The notes beneath the pieces were generated by a model, which worked only from the letters and a program-made list of their open reading frames with translations, was not told where the DNA came from and ran no database searches. A stretch of 5,163 nucleotides of DNA, from contig JAUHYY010000074.1 of NCBI GenBank assembly GCA_030426295.1, forward strand, positions 1-5,163, read 5' to 3'. The DNA is from a bacterium (lineage in GTDB: Bacteria > Patescibacteriota > Gracilibacteria > UBA1369 > GCA-2718715). This document shows, piece by piece, positions 1 to 4,779 of the stretch (the stretch's first letter is position 1; each line of letters starts with the position of its first letter). Both the position numbers and the translations under genes were made by a program.

Positions 1-581
1 AATACTGCATTAGTCATTACGTTTGAAGCATCTAGAATTACCTTTGATGCTACGAATGTAAAGTTTACTAATACAAGCGCTAACATGATTTTTGGTAGAA
101 GCTTCTTGATACTGTAGTTACCTTCTTCACCCCCAATACCAAGCACGTTGTAGAGAGCTATACCAATAAGAATTACTACAAACGCTAGGTTTATGATGTT
201 TCTAATTTGGGCCCAGACTGTTAAAAGACGGTCTTCCATTCCGCCACCGAATATGAGGTTATTGTCCATTAAGGCTCCTATCATCCATAAGACAGCCCAC
301 ATTGCAAAATTCAGAACGTATAGAATAATTGCAAATACTTGCTGAAGATTAATTAAGATTGTTCTAGCACCATCGCTTATAAGCTCTTCAATAGGCTGAG
401 AACTTCCTTCTTCTGTTATCTCTGCATCTTCAGGAGCTGTATCATCTACTGCTCCACCTCCATCATCCTCTTCATCTGCGTATACAACTGGAATAACTGG
501 CTCGATAGCTTGTGTACCAATGAAGGCTGGTACATTTAGCGCAAACAGTGCAAGCGTTAATGTGATTAAAATTTTCTTCAT
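1..581 (-). CDS. VirB6/TrbL-like polytopic membrane protein, N-terminal part
   Basis: The first 193 codons are present and the gene runs off the window edge at base 1. The N-terminus MKKILITLTLALFALN is a typical signal peptide or first membrane segment. Possible cleavage sites follow VPA (residue 19) or VYA (residue 35). An acidic, Gly-rich linker occupies residues 36-60 (DEEDDGGG and following). Hydrophobic segments lie at about 82-104, 128-147 and 162-182. The pattern of an amphipathic stretch with 'FGGGMEDR', then 'W.QIRNIINLAFVVILIGIA', then 'KKLLPKIMLALVLVNFTF' and 'ILDASN' is one I associate with Patescibacteria proteins annotated as VirB6/TrbL-like or hypothetical. VirB6 proteins form the inner-membrane part of type IV secretion channels; that role here is inference. 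The start ATG is 4 nt after the stop of the upstream gene, with no clear Shine-Dalgarno, which suggests translational coupling. It is the last visible gene of a four-gene operon. Confidence 0.75.
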   Translation of the reverse strand, partial: MKKILITLTLALFALNVPAFIGTQAIEPVIPVVYADEEDDGGGAVDDTAPEDAEITEEGSSQPIEELISDGARTILINLQQVFAIILYVLNFAMWAVLWMIGALMDNNLIFGGGMEDRLLTVWAQIRNIINLAFVVILIGIALYNVLGIGGEEGNYSIKKLLPKIMLALVLVNFTFVASKVILDASNVMTNAV

Positions 582-585
582 ATTC

Positions 586-1527
586 TTAAATAATTTCTAA
601 AATATCTAATAATGGTATACCAAGTACTGTAATCCCAGCCCCCGCATATGCAGCAGCTAGTCCTCTTTTTAAAAAGCTACTTGTCATGTTTTGACTAGTC
701 GTTTGTTCTTGCTGCTCAGGTTGAGGTTGAACATTGGCATCAGCAAGCAGTCTTAGCCTTTGTTCTTCTAGGGCTTGTCGCTGCTTCTCAATTAACGTTA
801 TTGAATCTGATTGTTGTTCAGATCCCTCAGGCTGAGTTTCCTCTTCTTCTTGCCGTCTTTGCTCTCTTGCTGATTCAGTCATAACCGTCATCATGTCTTC
901 ATTTATTGAGCTTGATTCTAATCTTTCGGTAATGTCAGCTTCTGTTGCTGTTCTTTGAATAGTTGATGAGCTAGTATCGAGCTCTGCAAGCGGTCTTAGA
1001 GTTGGTTCTCCTGTAGGAATGTAAAGTCCTTCTGGATTTGATCTAAATATCTGCTCTATTCTCTGTCTATCTTGATTTTCAGCTATCAATCTGAGGTCAG
1101 GCCTTTCATTTTGACCTAAAATTTCTGCCTCGATAAATTCTAGATTTTCATCTTCTAGATGATCAATAATTTCTTGTGTAAGCAGGTATTTACCAGTATT
1201 CAAAGTTTCTAGTCTAAATAGCTGTATGAATGTGTTAGTTTCAAACTCTGCCTGAGAAGCATCTTCATTGTCGATTGCCATAAATACTTGCTTGTATGGG
1301 AACAGCTCAATAAATGATTTCACTGCTAAATCAGAGTCTCTAAACTCAGCTTCATTCATTAATATATAGCCAAACTCTGTGAATAGACCTTCAACTTGAG
1401 TTTCATTTAAACTAATGAATAAATCTGAATTTGAATTCTGGATAGTTCTAGCGATTATCCCCCTCGGATGACGAAGTCTTTCTTCTTGGAGTGCCTTTAT
1501 GTAGTCTTGCGCGACAATTTCTAACAT
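586..1527 (-). CDS. Uncharacterised Q/E-rich protein with C-terminal membrane anchor
   Basis: The 313-aa product matches no family I recognise. Residues 1-165 look like a folded, acidic, mixed alpha/beta domain. Residues about 170-285 are low-complexity, rich in Gln, Glu, Ser and Thr, with a probable coiled coil at about 244-262 (IEKQRQALEEQRLRLL). The C-terminus is a single hydrophobic segment, about 288-308 (RGLAAAYAGAGITVLGIPLL), preceded by Lys-Arg. There is no signal peptide. This architecture predicts a tail-anchored cytoplasmic protein: soluble head, flexible linker, one membrane segment. The ATG lies 2 nt after the stop of the 537-aa gene and has no Shine-Dalgarno sequence, so translation is probably coupled. 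The next gene, VirB6-like, starts 4 nt downstream. Its position between two membrane proteins suggests a part of the same envelope assembly. That function is inferred from context only. Confidence 0.8.
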   Translation of the reverse strand: MLEIVAQDYIKALQEERLRHPRGIIARTIQNSNSDLFISLNETQVEGLFTEFGYILMNEAEFRDSDLAVKSFIELFPYKQVFMAIDNEDASQAEFETNTFIQLFRLETLNTGKYLLTQEIIDHLEDENLEFIEAEILGQNERPDLRLIAENQDRQRIEQIFRSNPEGLYIPTGEPTLRPLAELDTSSSTIQRTATEADITERLESSSINEDMMTVMTESAREQRRQEEEETQPEGSEQQSDSITLIEKQRQALEEQRLRLLADANVQPQPEQQEQTTSQNMTSSFLKRGLAAAYAGAGITVLGIPLLDILEII

Positions 1528-1529
1528 AA

Positions 1530-3143
1530 TTAGACGTTAAGATTATTAAAATCTGATAATTCGAGTCCTACTCGTGAACCAATATGTTCTACATATTGCT
1601 CCCTTGTTTCGACACCAAGCATCTTGTAAGAATGAGCTGTGAAGTTCAATGCAGTGAACAAATACTGATCGTTTGTTGTACTTCTGTAATCTGCGAATGC
1701 TGCCCTAGCTGAATCTGGTACATCATCAGAGTTTCTTAAAGCTATTTCAAATTCCTCGATTGTAAATTGATCGTAGCCTTGGCCAGTCTTTTCTCGCAAT
1801 ATACTAATCACTGATGGTTCTGCGTAAAAATCTCTTGTGATTGAGAAACCAATTTCTTGCGCTGTTAAAGAGGCTACCTCTGCTCTAACTGCCTCTCTAC
1901 TGTATGATTCAATGTCTTCTGACCCCATAGTTATTCCTCTAGCAAGTCTTTCGAAACCTTCTGTTCCTCTACCTCCTTGCATTCTGTTGTAGGCTATATT
2001 TGCAACTGCTGCACCACTTGCAAGATAAAAGGTGTGATTCACTGCCGAGCCTGGGTTAGTTACCATCTGTAAACCAGATAACGTTGCTGTAGTCATTCCC
2101 CAAAGCATAGCAACAAGATTTAAAAATGTTCCTCTTTTACCAAAAGTCTGAACATCACCAACCTCTAGGTTGCTAATGAAATCATTAGCGATACTCTCCA
2201 GTTGTGCTGAGACACTAGCTTTTTGAGTTTCAATGTAGTCTATAGAATCTCTGATTTCCTGTGCATCAGCAGGATTTTGCGCTGCAAGAGCAAGTTCATT
2301 AAGCTTTCTAAATACTACTCCCGGTGCAATATCAGTATGGATTGCAAGCATTTGTATTTGGAATAAGCCCTCATCTAAAGATTGGGCGCCGGCTGAAACT
2401 TGATTAACTTCGTGATCAATTAGTTGACCAAGTTGGGCTTGATTCATCATCATCAACAGTGCTCCAAATGCTCTAGCATCTGAACGAACATCTATCGGCA
2501 CAGCGATTGCTTCGTTCTGGGCTTTTTGTAGCGATGCACTGTACATGTCGATTCTGTTTACTTGATCAATTCTAAACTGATCTATATGGGCAAGAGTTTG
2601 AGCTGTTAGTTCACGACCACTCGCAATTTCTGCTGCAACTTGCATGATAGGATTTTCGTCGGGGAAAGCTGCCATGTATCCAAATTGATCTAGTGCGATT
2701 TGGACTTTAACCATATCGTTATAAGTAAGTATGTTTCTGGCTCTATCATTTGAGTCCATTTCATAGCTGAACTCCCCTCTCTCTCTTGCAGATGAACCTG
2801 CAATATTAACGATTAACTCGATAGTATTTTCGGCAGATCTAGCTAATCTTTTACGAATTTCTCTTCTATCTCCTGTTCCGATTGATGCCGTAATATCGTT
2901 ATACAAATTATCGTAAAACTCTTCACGTAGATCGATTGGTACTGTAATTCTTCTGTCGATACCATCGAATTCACCTTGGCTTTCACGCCCGAATAACTCT
3001 TCGGCTTGTCCGTCGCTCATACCTGCTTTGATCCAAGAGACATATTCTCTTTCTAGCCTTTGAGGAGCAGCAATCATTGCTTCTTGAGCTGCCATATACT
3101 CTCTTTGCTCTTGTGTGTCCGGTCTTTCAAATCGATTGTTCAT
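1530..3143 (-). CDS. Uncharacterised 537-aa protein with central membrane hairpin
   Basis: The 537-aa product is not recognised as any named family. It is mostly helical, with a charged N-terminal region (about 1-335) containing many Glu, Arg, Gln and Ala residues. Two closely spaced hydrophobic segments follow at about 339-361 (FLNLVAMLWGMTTATLSGLQ) and 367-386 (VNHTFYLASGAAVANIAY), separated by a short NPGS turn. A soluble C-terminal region covers about 390-537. There is no signal peptide. The two segments form a likely membrane hairpin, placing both large soluble parts on the same side, probably the cytoplasm. Start choice is supported by an AGGA 7 nt upstream of the ATG. The start lies 1 nt after the preceding stop (TAA A ATG), showing tight coupling. 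I see no nucleotide-binding or catalytic motif. A structural or scaffold role in the envelope complex of this operon is inference. Confidence 0.8.
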   Translation of the reverse strand: MNNRFERPDTQEQREYMAAQEAMIAAPQRLEREYVSWIKAGMSDGQAEELFGRESQGEFDGIDRRITVPIDLREEFYDNLYNDITASIGTGDRREIRKRLARSAENTIELIVNIAGSSARERGEFSYEMDSNDRARNILTYNDMVKVQIALDQFGYMAAFPDENPIMQVAAEIASGRELTAQTLAHIDQFRIDQVNRIDMYSASLQKAQNEAIAVPIDVRSDARAFGALLMMMNQAQLGQLIDHEVNQVSAGAQSLDEGLFQIQMLAIHTDIAPGVVFRKLNELALAAQNPADAQEIRDSIDYIETQKASVSAQLESIANDFISNLEVGDVQTFGKRGTFLNLVAMLWGMTTATLSGLQMVTNPGSAVNHTFYLASGAAVANIAYNRMQGGRGTEGFERLARGITMGSEDIESYSREAVRAEVASLTAQEIGFSITRDFYAEPSVISILREKTGQGYDQFTIEEFEIALRNSDDVPDSARAAFADYRSTTNDQYLFTALNFTAHSYKMLGVETREQYVEHIGSRVGLELSDFNNLNV

Positions 3144-3144
3144 T

Positions 3145-3702
3145 TTAGAGTCCTAAAGCGTTAGTAATTGATTCACCTAAATTCTTTTCTCGCTCTTTCC
3201 ATTCTGGTAGGTACTTGCTTAATACAAGCCTAATTTGAGAAGGATTTACGTTGTGAATTTGGATAGTAATATCTTGTTTATATTGATTCTTCATCACTAA
3301 ATGTACGTCGTTAACGTAAGGAGGATTATGGTCGATCCAGAAAGTTCCTATTTCTGTATATGGGTAAACTCTATTACCTACTTTCACGCCCATATCTGAA
3401 ACGATGACTTCGATAAGTGGATTTTCTTGGCTATCACTTGCGTAATAGACTGCAGCAGCAATGATCACTACTACTGAGAATGTCCAAGAATTAGTTAGGA
3501 TTCCGTAAGCTGCTAAAGCAACAACTACAAGAAGTGTGAATACGTACCATGCTTTGCTCTTTTGGTACCTTGGATAAAGATAAGTTTGCCAGCTAAGTAG
3601 CTTGAAAGTTTTGAAGTGCTCTTTTTGCTCGTTTGTTAAATCAGAAAATTGTTTTGCTTTGCTTTTGTACGCTGATTTGATTTCTTTAAGCTTTTTAAAC
3701 AT
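3145..3702 (-). CDS. Two-TM membrane protein with possible PH-like C-terminal domain (Patescibacteria-type)
   Basis: The reading frame is open from an ATG at 3729 (194 codons), but I prefer the ATG at 3702 (185 residues). The 3729 ATG overlaps the -10 element TATAAT of the only promoter seen, so the transcript should begin downstream of it. In 194-aa numbering, the N-terminus is basic and helical (11-45), followed by a conserved-looking 'SWQTYLYPRYQKSKAWY' stretch. Two membrane segments follow at about 61-78 and 82-97, then a soluble domain of about 105-194 with 'VSDMGVKVGNRVYPYTEIG', 'FWIDHNPPYV' and a C-terminal amphipathic helix. The order of WY, two membrane helices, 'GI/V.VG.R.YPY.EI..FWI' and 'IR..L..YL' resembles a hypothetical family widespread in Candidate Phyla Radiation genomes. 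The soluble part resembles bacterial PH-like domains. Both are recalled patterns, not search results. It is the first gene of the downstream operon, and its stop is 1 nt before the next start. Function is unknown. Confidence 0.8.
   Translation of the reverse strand: MFKKLKEIKSAYKSKAKQFSDLTNEQKEHFKTFKLLSWQTYLYPRYQKSKAWYVFTLLVVVALAAYGILTNSWTFSVVVIIAAAVYYASDSQENPLIEVIVSDMGVKVGNRVYPYTEIGTFWIDHNPPYVNDVHLVMKNQYKQDITIQIHNVNPSQIRLVLSKYLPEWKEREKNLGESITNALGL
3151..3154 (-). promoter_or_regulatory. Shine-Dalgarno of the 537-aa gene
   Basis: AGGA lies 7 nt before the ATG at 3143, inside the last codons of the upstream gene. It is the only convincing Shine-Dalgarno among the visible starts in the window, and it supports the chosen start. 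Confidence 0.6.
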
Positions 3703-3727
3703 GTTTATCGCACTAATTAATCTAAAC

Positions 3728-3736
3728 ATTATACCA
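3728..3736 (-). promoter_or_regulatory. Extended -10 promoter of the membrane-protein operon
   Basis: On the minus strand the sequence reads TGGTATAAT, a perfect TGN extension plus consensus TATAAT. At 17-nt spacing the -35 position falls in the terminator stem and does not match TTGACA, so this would be an extended -10 type sigma-70 promoter. The predicted start is near A3721, leaving a leader of about 19 nt before the ATG at 3702. It lies right after the terminator U-tract of the rpsF-rpsR operon. Confidence 0.75.
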
Positions 3737-3737
3737 C

Positions 3738-3779
3738 AAAAAAGCCTCTCGGAGGACTTCTAGGAGTCTATGAGAGGCT
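3738..3779 (-). terminator. Intrinsic terminator of the rpsF-rpsR operon
   Basis: On the minus strand an 8-bp perfect stem (AGCCTCTC pairing with GAGAGGCT) is followed directly by six T. The 21-nt region between the arms contains a further short GACT/AGTC pairing, so the hairpin can stack inward. It lies about 50 nt after the rpsR stop. The opposite strand has no T-run after the stem, so it acts on minus-strand transcription only. Confidence 0.9.
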
Positions 3780-3826
3780 AGTTTAGATTGACGAATATGT
3801 CGGCTTATTGCGTGCGTCGACTATTT

Positions 3827-4018
3827 TTAGTTAACGAACGGCATTAAGGCCATGTGTCTTGCTCTTTTTACTTCACGAGCAATCTTTTTTTGTTGTTTAA
3901 CTGATGTACCAGAGTATTGTCTTGCAACAATTGTTCCGTATCTACTTGTGTACTCATGTAGAAGAGTAAGGTTCTTGTAATCAATTAATTTTGGATTTGT
4001 AATTTTTGTTCTAGTCAT
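3827..4018 (-). CDS. rpsR: 30S ribosomal protein bS18
   Basis: The 63-aa product carries the bS18 core: 'IDYKNLTLLHEYTSRYGTIVARQYSGTS' followed by the hallmark 'KQQKKIAREVKRARHMALMPFV'. bS18 is a basic protein of the small-subunit platform that binds 16S rRNA as a heterodimer with bS6. The length is short against about 75 residues in E. coli. The missing part is the N-terminal extension, including the Cys residues found there in some bacteria; the core is intact. No Shine-Dalgarno precedes the ATG. The 42-nt spacer to rpsF is instead C/A/U-rich and almost free of G. The gene is co-transcribed with rpsF and ends before a strong terminator. ssb, which lies between rpsF and rpsR in many bacteria, is absent here. 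Confidence 0.97.
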   Translation of the reverse strand: MTRTKITNPKLIDYKNLTLLHEYTSRYGTIVARQYSGTSVKQQKKIAREVKRARHMALMPFVN

Positions 4019-4019
4019 T

Positions 4020-4054
4020 GATTTAGTAATTAGGTATTAGTGATTGGTTATTAG
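4020..4054 (-). repeat. Five tandem 7-bp units between rpsF and rpsR
   Basis: Read on the coding strand, the spacer splits into five consecutive heptamers: CTAATAA, CCAATCA, CTAATAC, CTAATTA and CTAAATC. The CTAAT core recurs in exact 7-nt register from 4054 to 4020, filling nearly the whole intergenic gap up to the rpsR start. All units lack G, so this stretch is single-stranded in the mRNA except where the first two units can pair with ATTGG just upstream (hairpin 4043-4059, 5-bp stem, 7-nt loop). Confidence 0.7.
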
Positions 4055-4060
4055 CCAATG

Positions 4061-4552
4061 TTAGATTTCAGTATCAGAATCAGATTCTACTTTATCAAGT
4101 TTTTTGTCTAATTCTTCACTCTTTTCAGCTTTTTTAGCTGGCTTTTTTGGAGCCTCTTTTTTAGCTTTTTCTTTTTCATCATTTCTCGATTGAGAAGCTT
4201 GTGTTTCTTCCATTAGTTTTTCGTAATCAATAACTTCGTAATCAGCATCTCTTTTGATAACAAGATGTCTAATGATGTTTTGGTCTAATCTCATGTGTTC
4301 ATCGAATTCAGTTAGGAATTCAGGATTAGAAAGAGTGAAAAGGTATAGCATGTAGTACCCTTCTTCATATTTTTTGATTCTGTAGGCAAGTTCTCTTTTA
4401 GCCCAGTCATCTTTATAAACCACTTCTCCTCCGTTTGAAGAAAGTAGTGATTCTAGTTCACCTACAACAGACTTTCTTTTGTCTTCTGTAAGCATTGGTG
4501 AAAGAATGAACATAAGTTCGTACTTTCTTGATGTTGTTGTTTCTTCCGTCAT
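4061..4552 (-). CDS. rpsF: 30S ribosomal protein bS6
   Basis: The 163-aa product shows the bS6 fold in residues about 9-108: 'RKYELMFILSPML' as first strand, a helix with 'VVGELESLL', then 'GGEVVYKDDWAKRELAYRIKKYEEGYYMLYLF', and 'DQNIIRHLVIKRD' as the last strand. bS6 pairs with bS18 on the 30S platform. Residues about 112-163 form a charged Lys/Glu/Asp-rich tail (KEKAKKEAPKKPAKKAEK and then an acidic end), predicted disordered. E. coli S6 is about 130 residues and also ends in an acidic tail, extended by RimK. This one is longer and of mixed charge. The chosen ATG follows AAAGAAAACC, only a weak Shine-Dalgarno. It is the first gene of the rpsF-rpsR operon, with a 150-200 nt upstream regulatory region and rpsR 42 nt downstream. 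Confidence 0.97.
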   Translation of the reverse strand: MTEETTTSRKYELMFILSPMLTEDKRKSVVGELESLLSSNGGEVVYKDDWAKRELAYRIKKYEEGYYMLYLFTLSNPEFLTEFDEHMRLDQNIIRHLVIKRDADYEVIDYEKLMEETQASQSRNDEKEKAKKEAPKKPAKKAEKSEELDKKLDKVESDSDTEI

Positions 4553-4566
4553 GGTTTTCTTTGGTT

Positions 4567-4593
4567 AAACTCTAATTGACGAGTTCAGCTCGT
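4567..4593 (-). promoter_or_regulatory. rpsF leader with two mutually exclusive hairpins
   Basis: In the rpsF 5' leader ACGAG/CTCGT forms a 5-bp stem with a 5-nt loop (4579-4593). The same CTC can instead pair in AACTC/GAGTT (plus a G-U pair) with an 8-nt loop (4567-4586), ending 14 nt before the ATG. The two folds exclude each other. rpsF operons in several bacteria are autoregulated by the bS6:bS18 complex on the leader RNA. I do not see the CCG bulge expected of that motif, so a regulatory role is hypothesis. Confidence 0.35.
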
Positions 4594-4622
4594 TGCCTAT
4601 GCAAAGAGCAGAAAGCTGGCTA

Positions 4623-4651
4623 AATTTAGCAGTTGATTAGTCGAAATGCAA
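4623..4651 (-). promoter_or_regulatory. Candidate sigma-70 promoter for rpsF-rpsR
   Basis: TTGCAT (4646-4651) and TAAATT (4623-4628) are separated by exactly 17 nt. The -10 is preceded by TGC, an extended -10 element. Each hexamer matches consensus at 4 of 6 positions. It would give a leader of about 65 nt containing the alternative hairpins. Confidence 0.45.
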
Positions 4652-4676
4652 GGTTATTTGCTGCTTTTCAACCTTG
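4649..4676 (-). repeat. 7-bp inverted repeat upstream of rpsF
   Basis: CAAGGTT (4670-4676) and AACCTTG (4649-4655) on the minus strand are separated by 14 nt. There is no U-tract, so it is a poor terminator for mutL. Its downstream arm overlaps the -35 of the 4623-4651 promoter. It could therefore be an operator, or a 5' hairpin on a transcript starting at the 4681-4708 promoter. Confidence 0.45.
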
Positions 4677-4680
4677 GTCT

Positions 4681-4708
4681 ATTGTATTATGAAAGGGCGT
4701 ATTTTAAA
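4681..4708 (-). promoter_or_regulatory. Second candidate promoter for rpsF-rpsR
   Basis: TACAAT (4681-4686) matches the -10 consensus at 5 of 6 positions. TTTAAA (4703-4708), 16 nt further upstream, is a weak -35. Start would be near 4674, at the first arm of the CAAGGTT inverted repeat. It overlaps the end of the possible 28-codon ORF. Confidence 0.35.
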
Positions 4709-4773
4709 TTCCCATCATCATCTATTCTTGAAACTCTGAACGCTTTAAGTTCCTCGAAATCAGCCTGAGTCAT
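4687..4773 (-). CDS. Possible 28-aa small protein downstream of mutL
   Basis: An ATG 6 nt after the mutL stop opens a 28-codon frame ending in TAA. It translates to MTQADFEELKAFRVSRIDDD followed by GNLKYALS. The composition is protein-like: an amphipathic helix, then an 'IDDDGNLKY' turn and strand. The close spacing suggests coupling to mutL. There is no good Shine-Dalgarno apart from a distant GAGG inside mutL. I know no such protein. It may be a genuine small ORF, the remnant of a longer gene, or chance. Confidence 0.3.
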   Translation of the reverse strand: MTQADFEELKAFRVSRIDDDGNLKYALS

Positions 4774-4779
4774 TGTGAA

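Larger units (their letters stand above)
3719..3789. repeat. 9-bp inverted repeat flanking the terminator
   Basis: AATCTAAAC at 3719-3727 and its perfect reverse complement GTTTAGATT at 3781-3789 (plus strand) enclose both the terminator and the extended -10 element. In read-through RNA the arms could pair around the terminator hairpin. The low-coordinate arm covers the predicted transcription start of the next operon. It may be chance, or a paired operator or processing structure. Confidence 0.5.

Noticed and set aside
3145..3729. PrgI-like component of a type IV secretion system
   Set aside because: It has two membrane segments, but PrgI proteins are shorter and start with a 'VPQ..-..GPLT..Q' pattern that is absent here.
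3781..3826. Small RNA or tRNA-like fold between rpsR and its terminator
   Set aside because: Only short GTCG/CGAC and GACG/CGTC pairings are present, with no tRNA arms or conserved loops. It reads as the 3' untranslated part of the operon.
4571..4605. Plus-strand promoter-like pair TTGACG and TATGCA
   Set aside because: Spacing is 16 nt but the -10 matches at only 3 of 6 positions, and no plus-strand gene follows. The TTGACG also lies partly in the rpsF leader hairpin.
4567..4620. Known S6:S18 leader motif in front of rpsF
   Set aside because: The position is right and hairpins exist, but the characteristic CCG bulge is not visible, so it is not annotated as that motif.
4649..4676. Intrinsic terminator for mutL
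   Set aside because: The 7-bp stem has a 14-nt loop and is followed by CATTTCG rather than a T-run.
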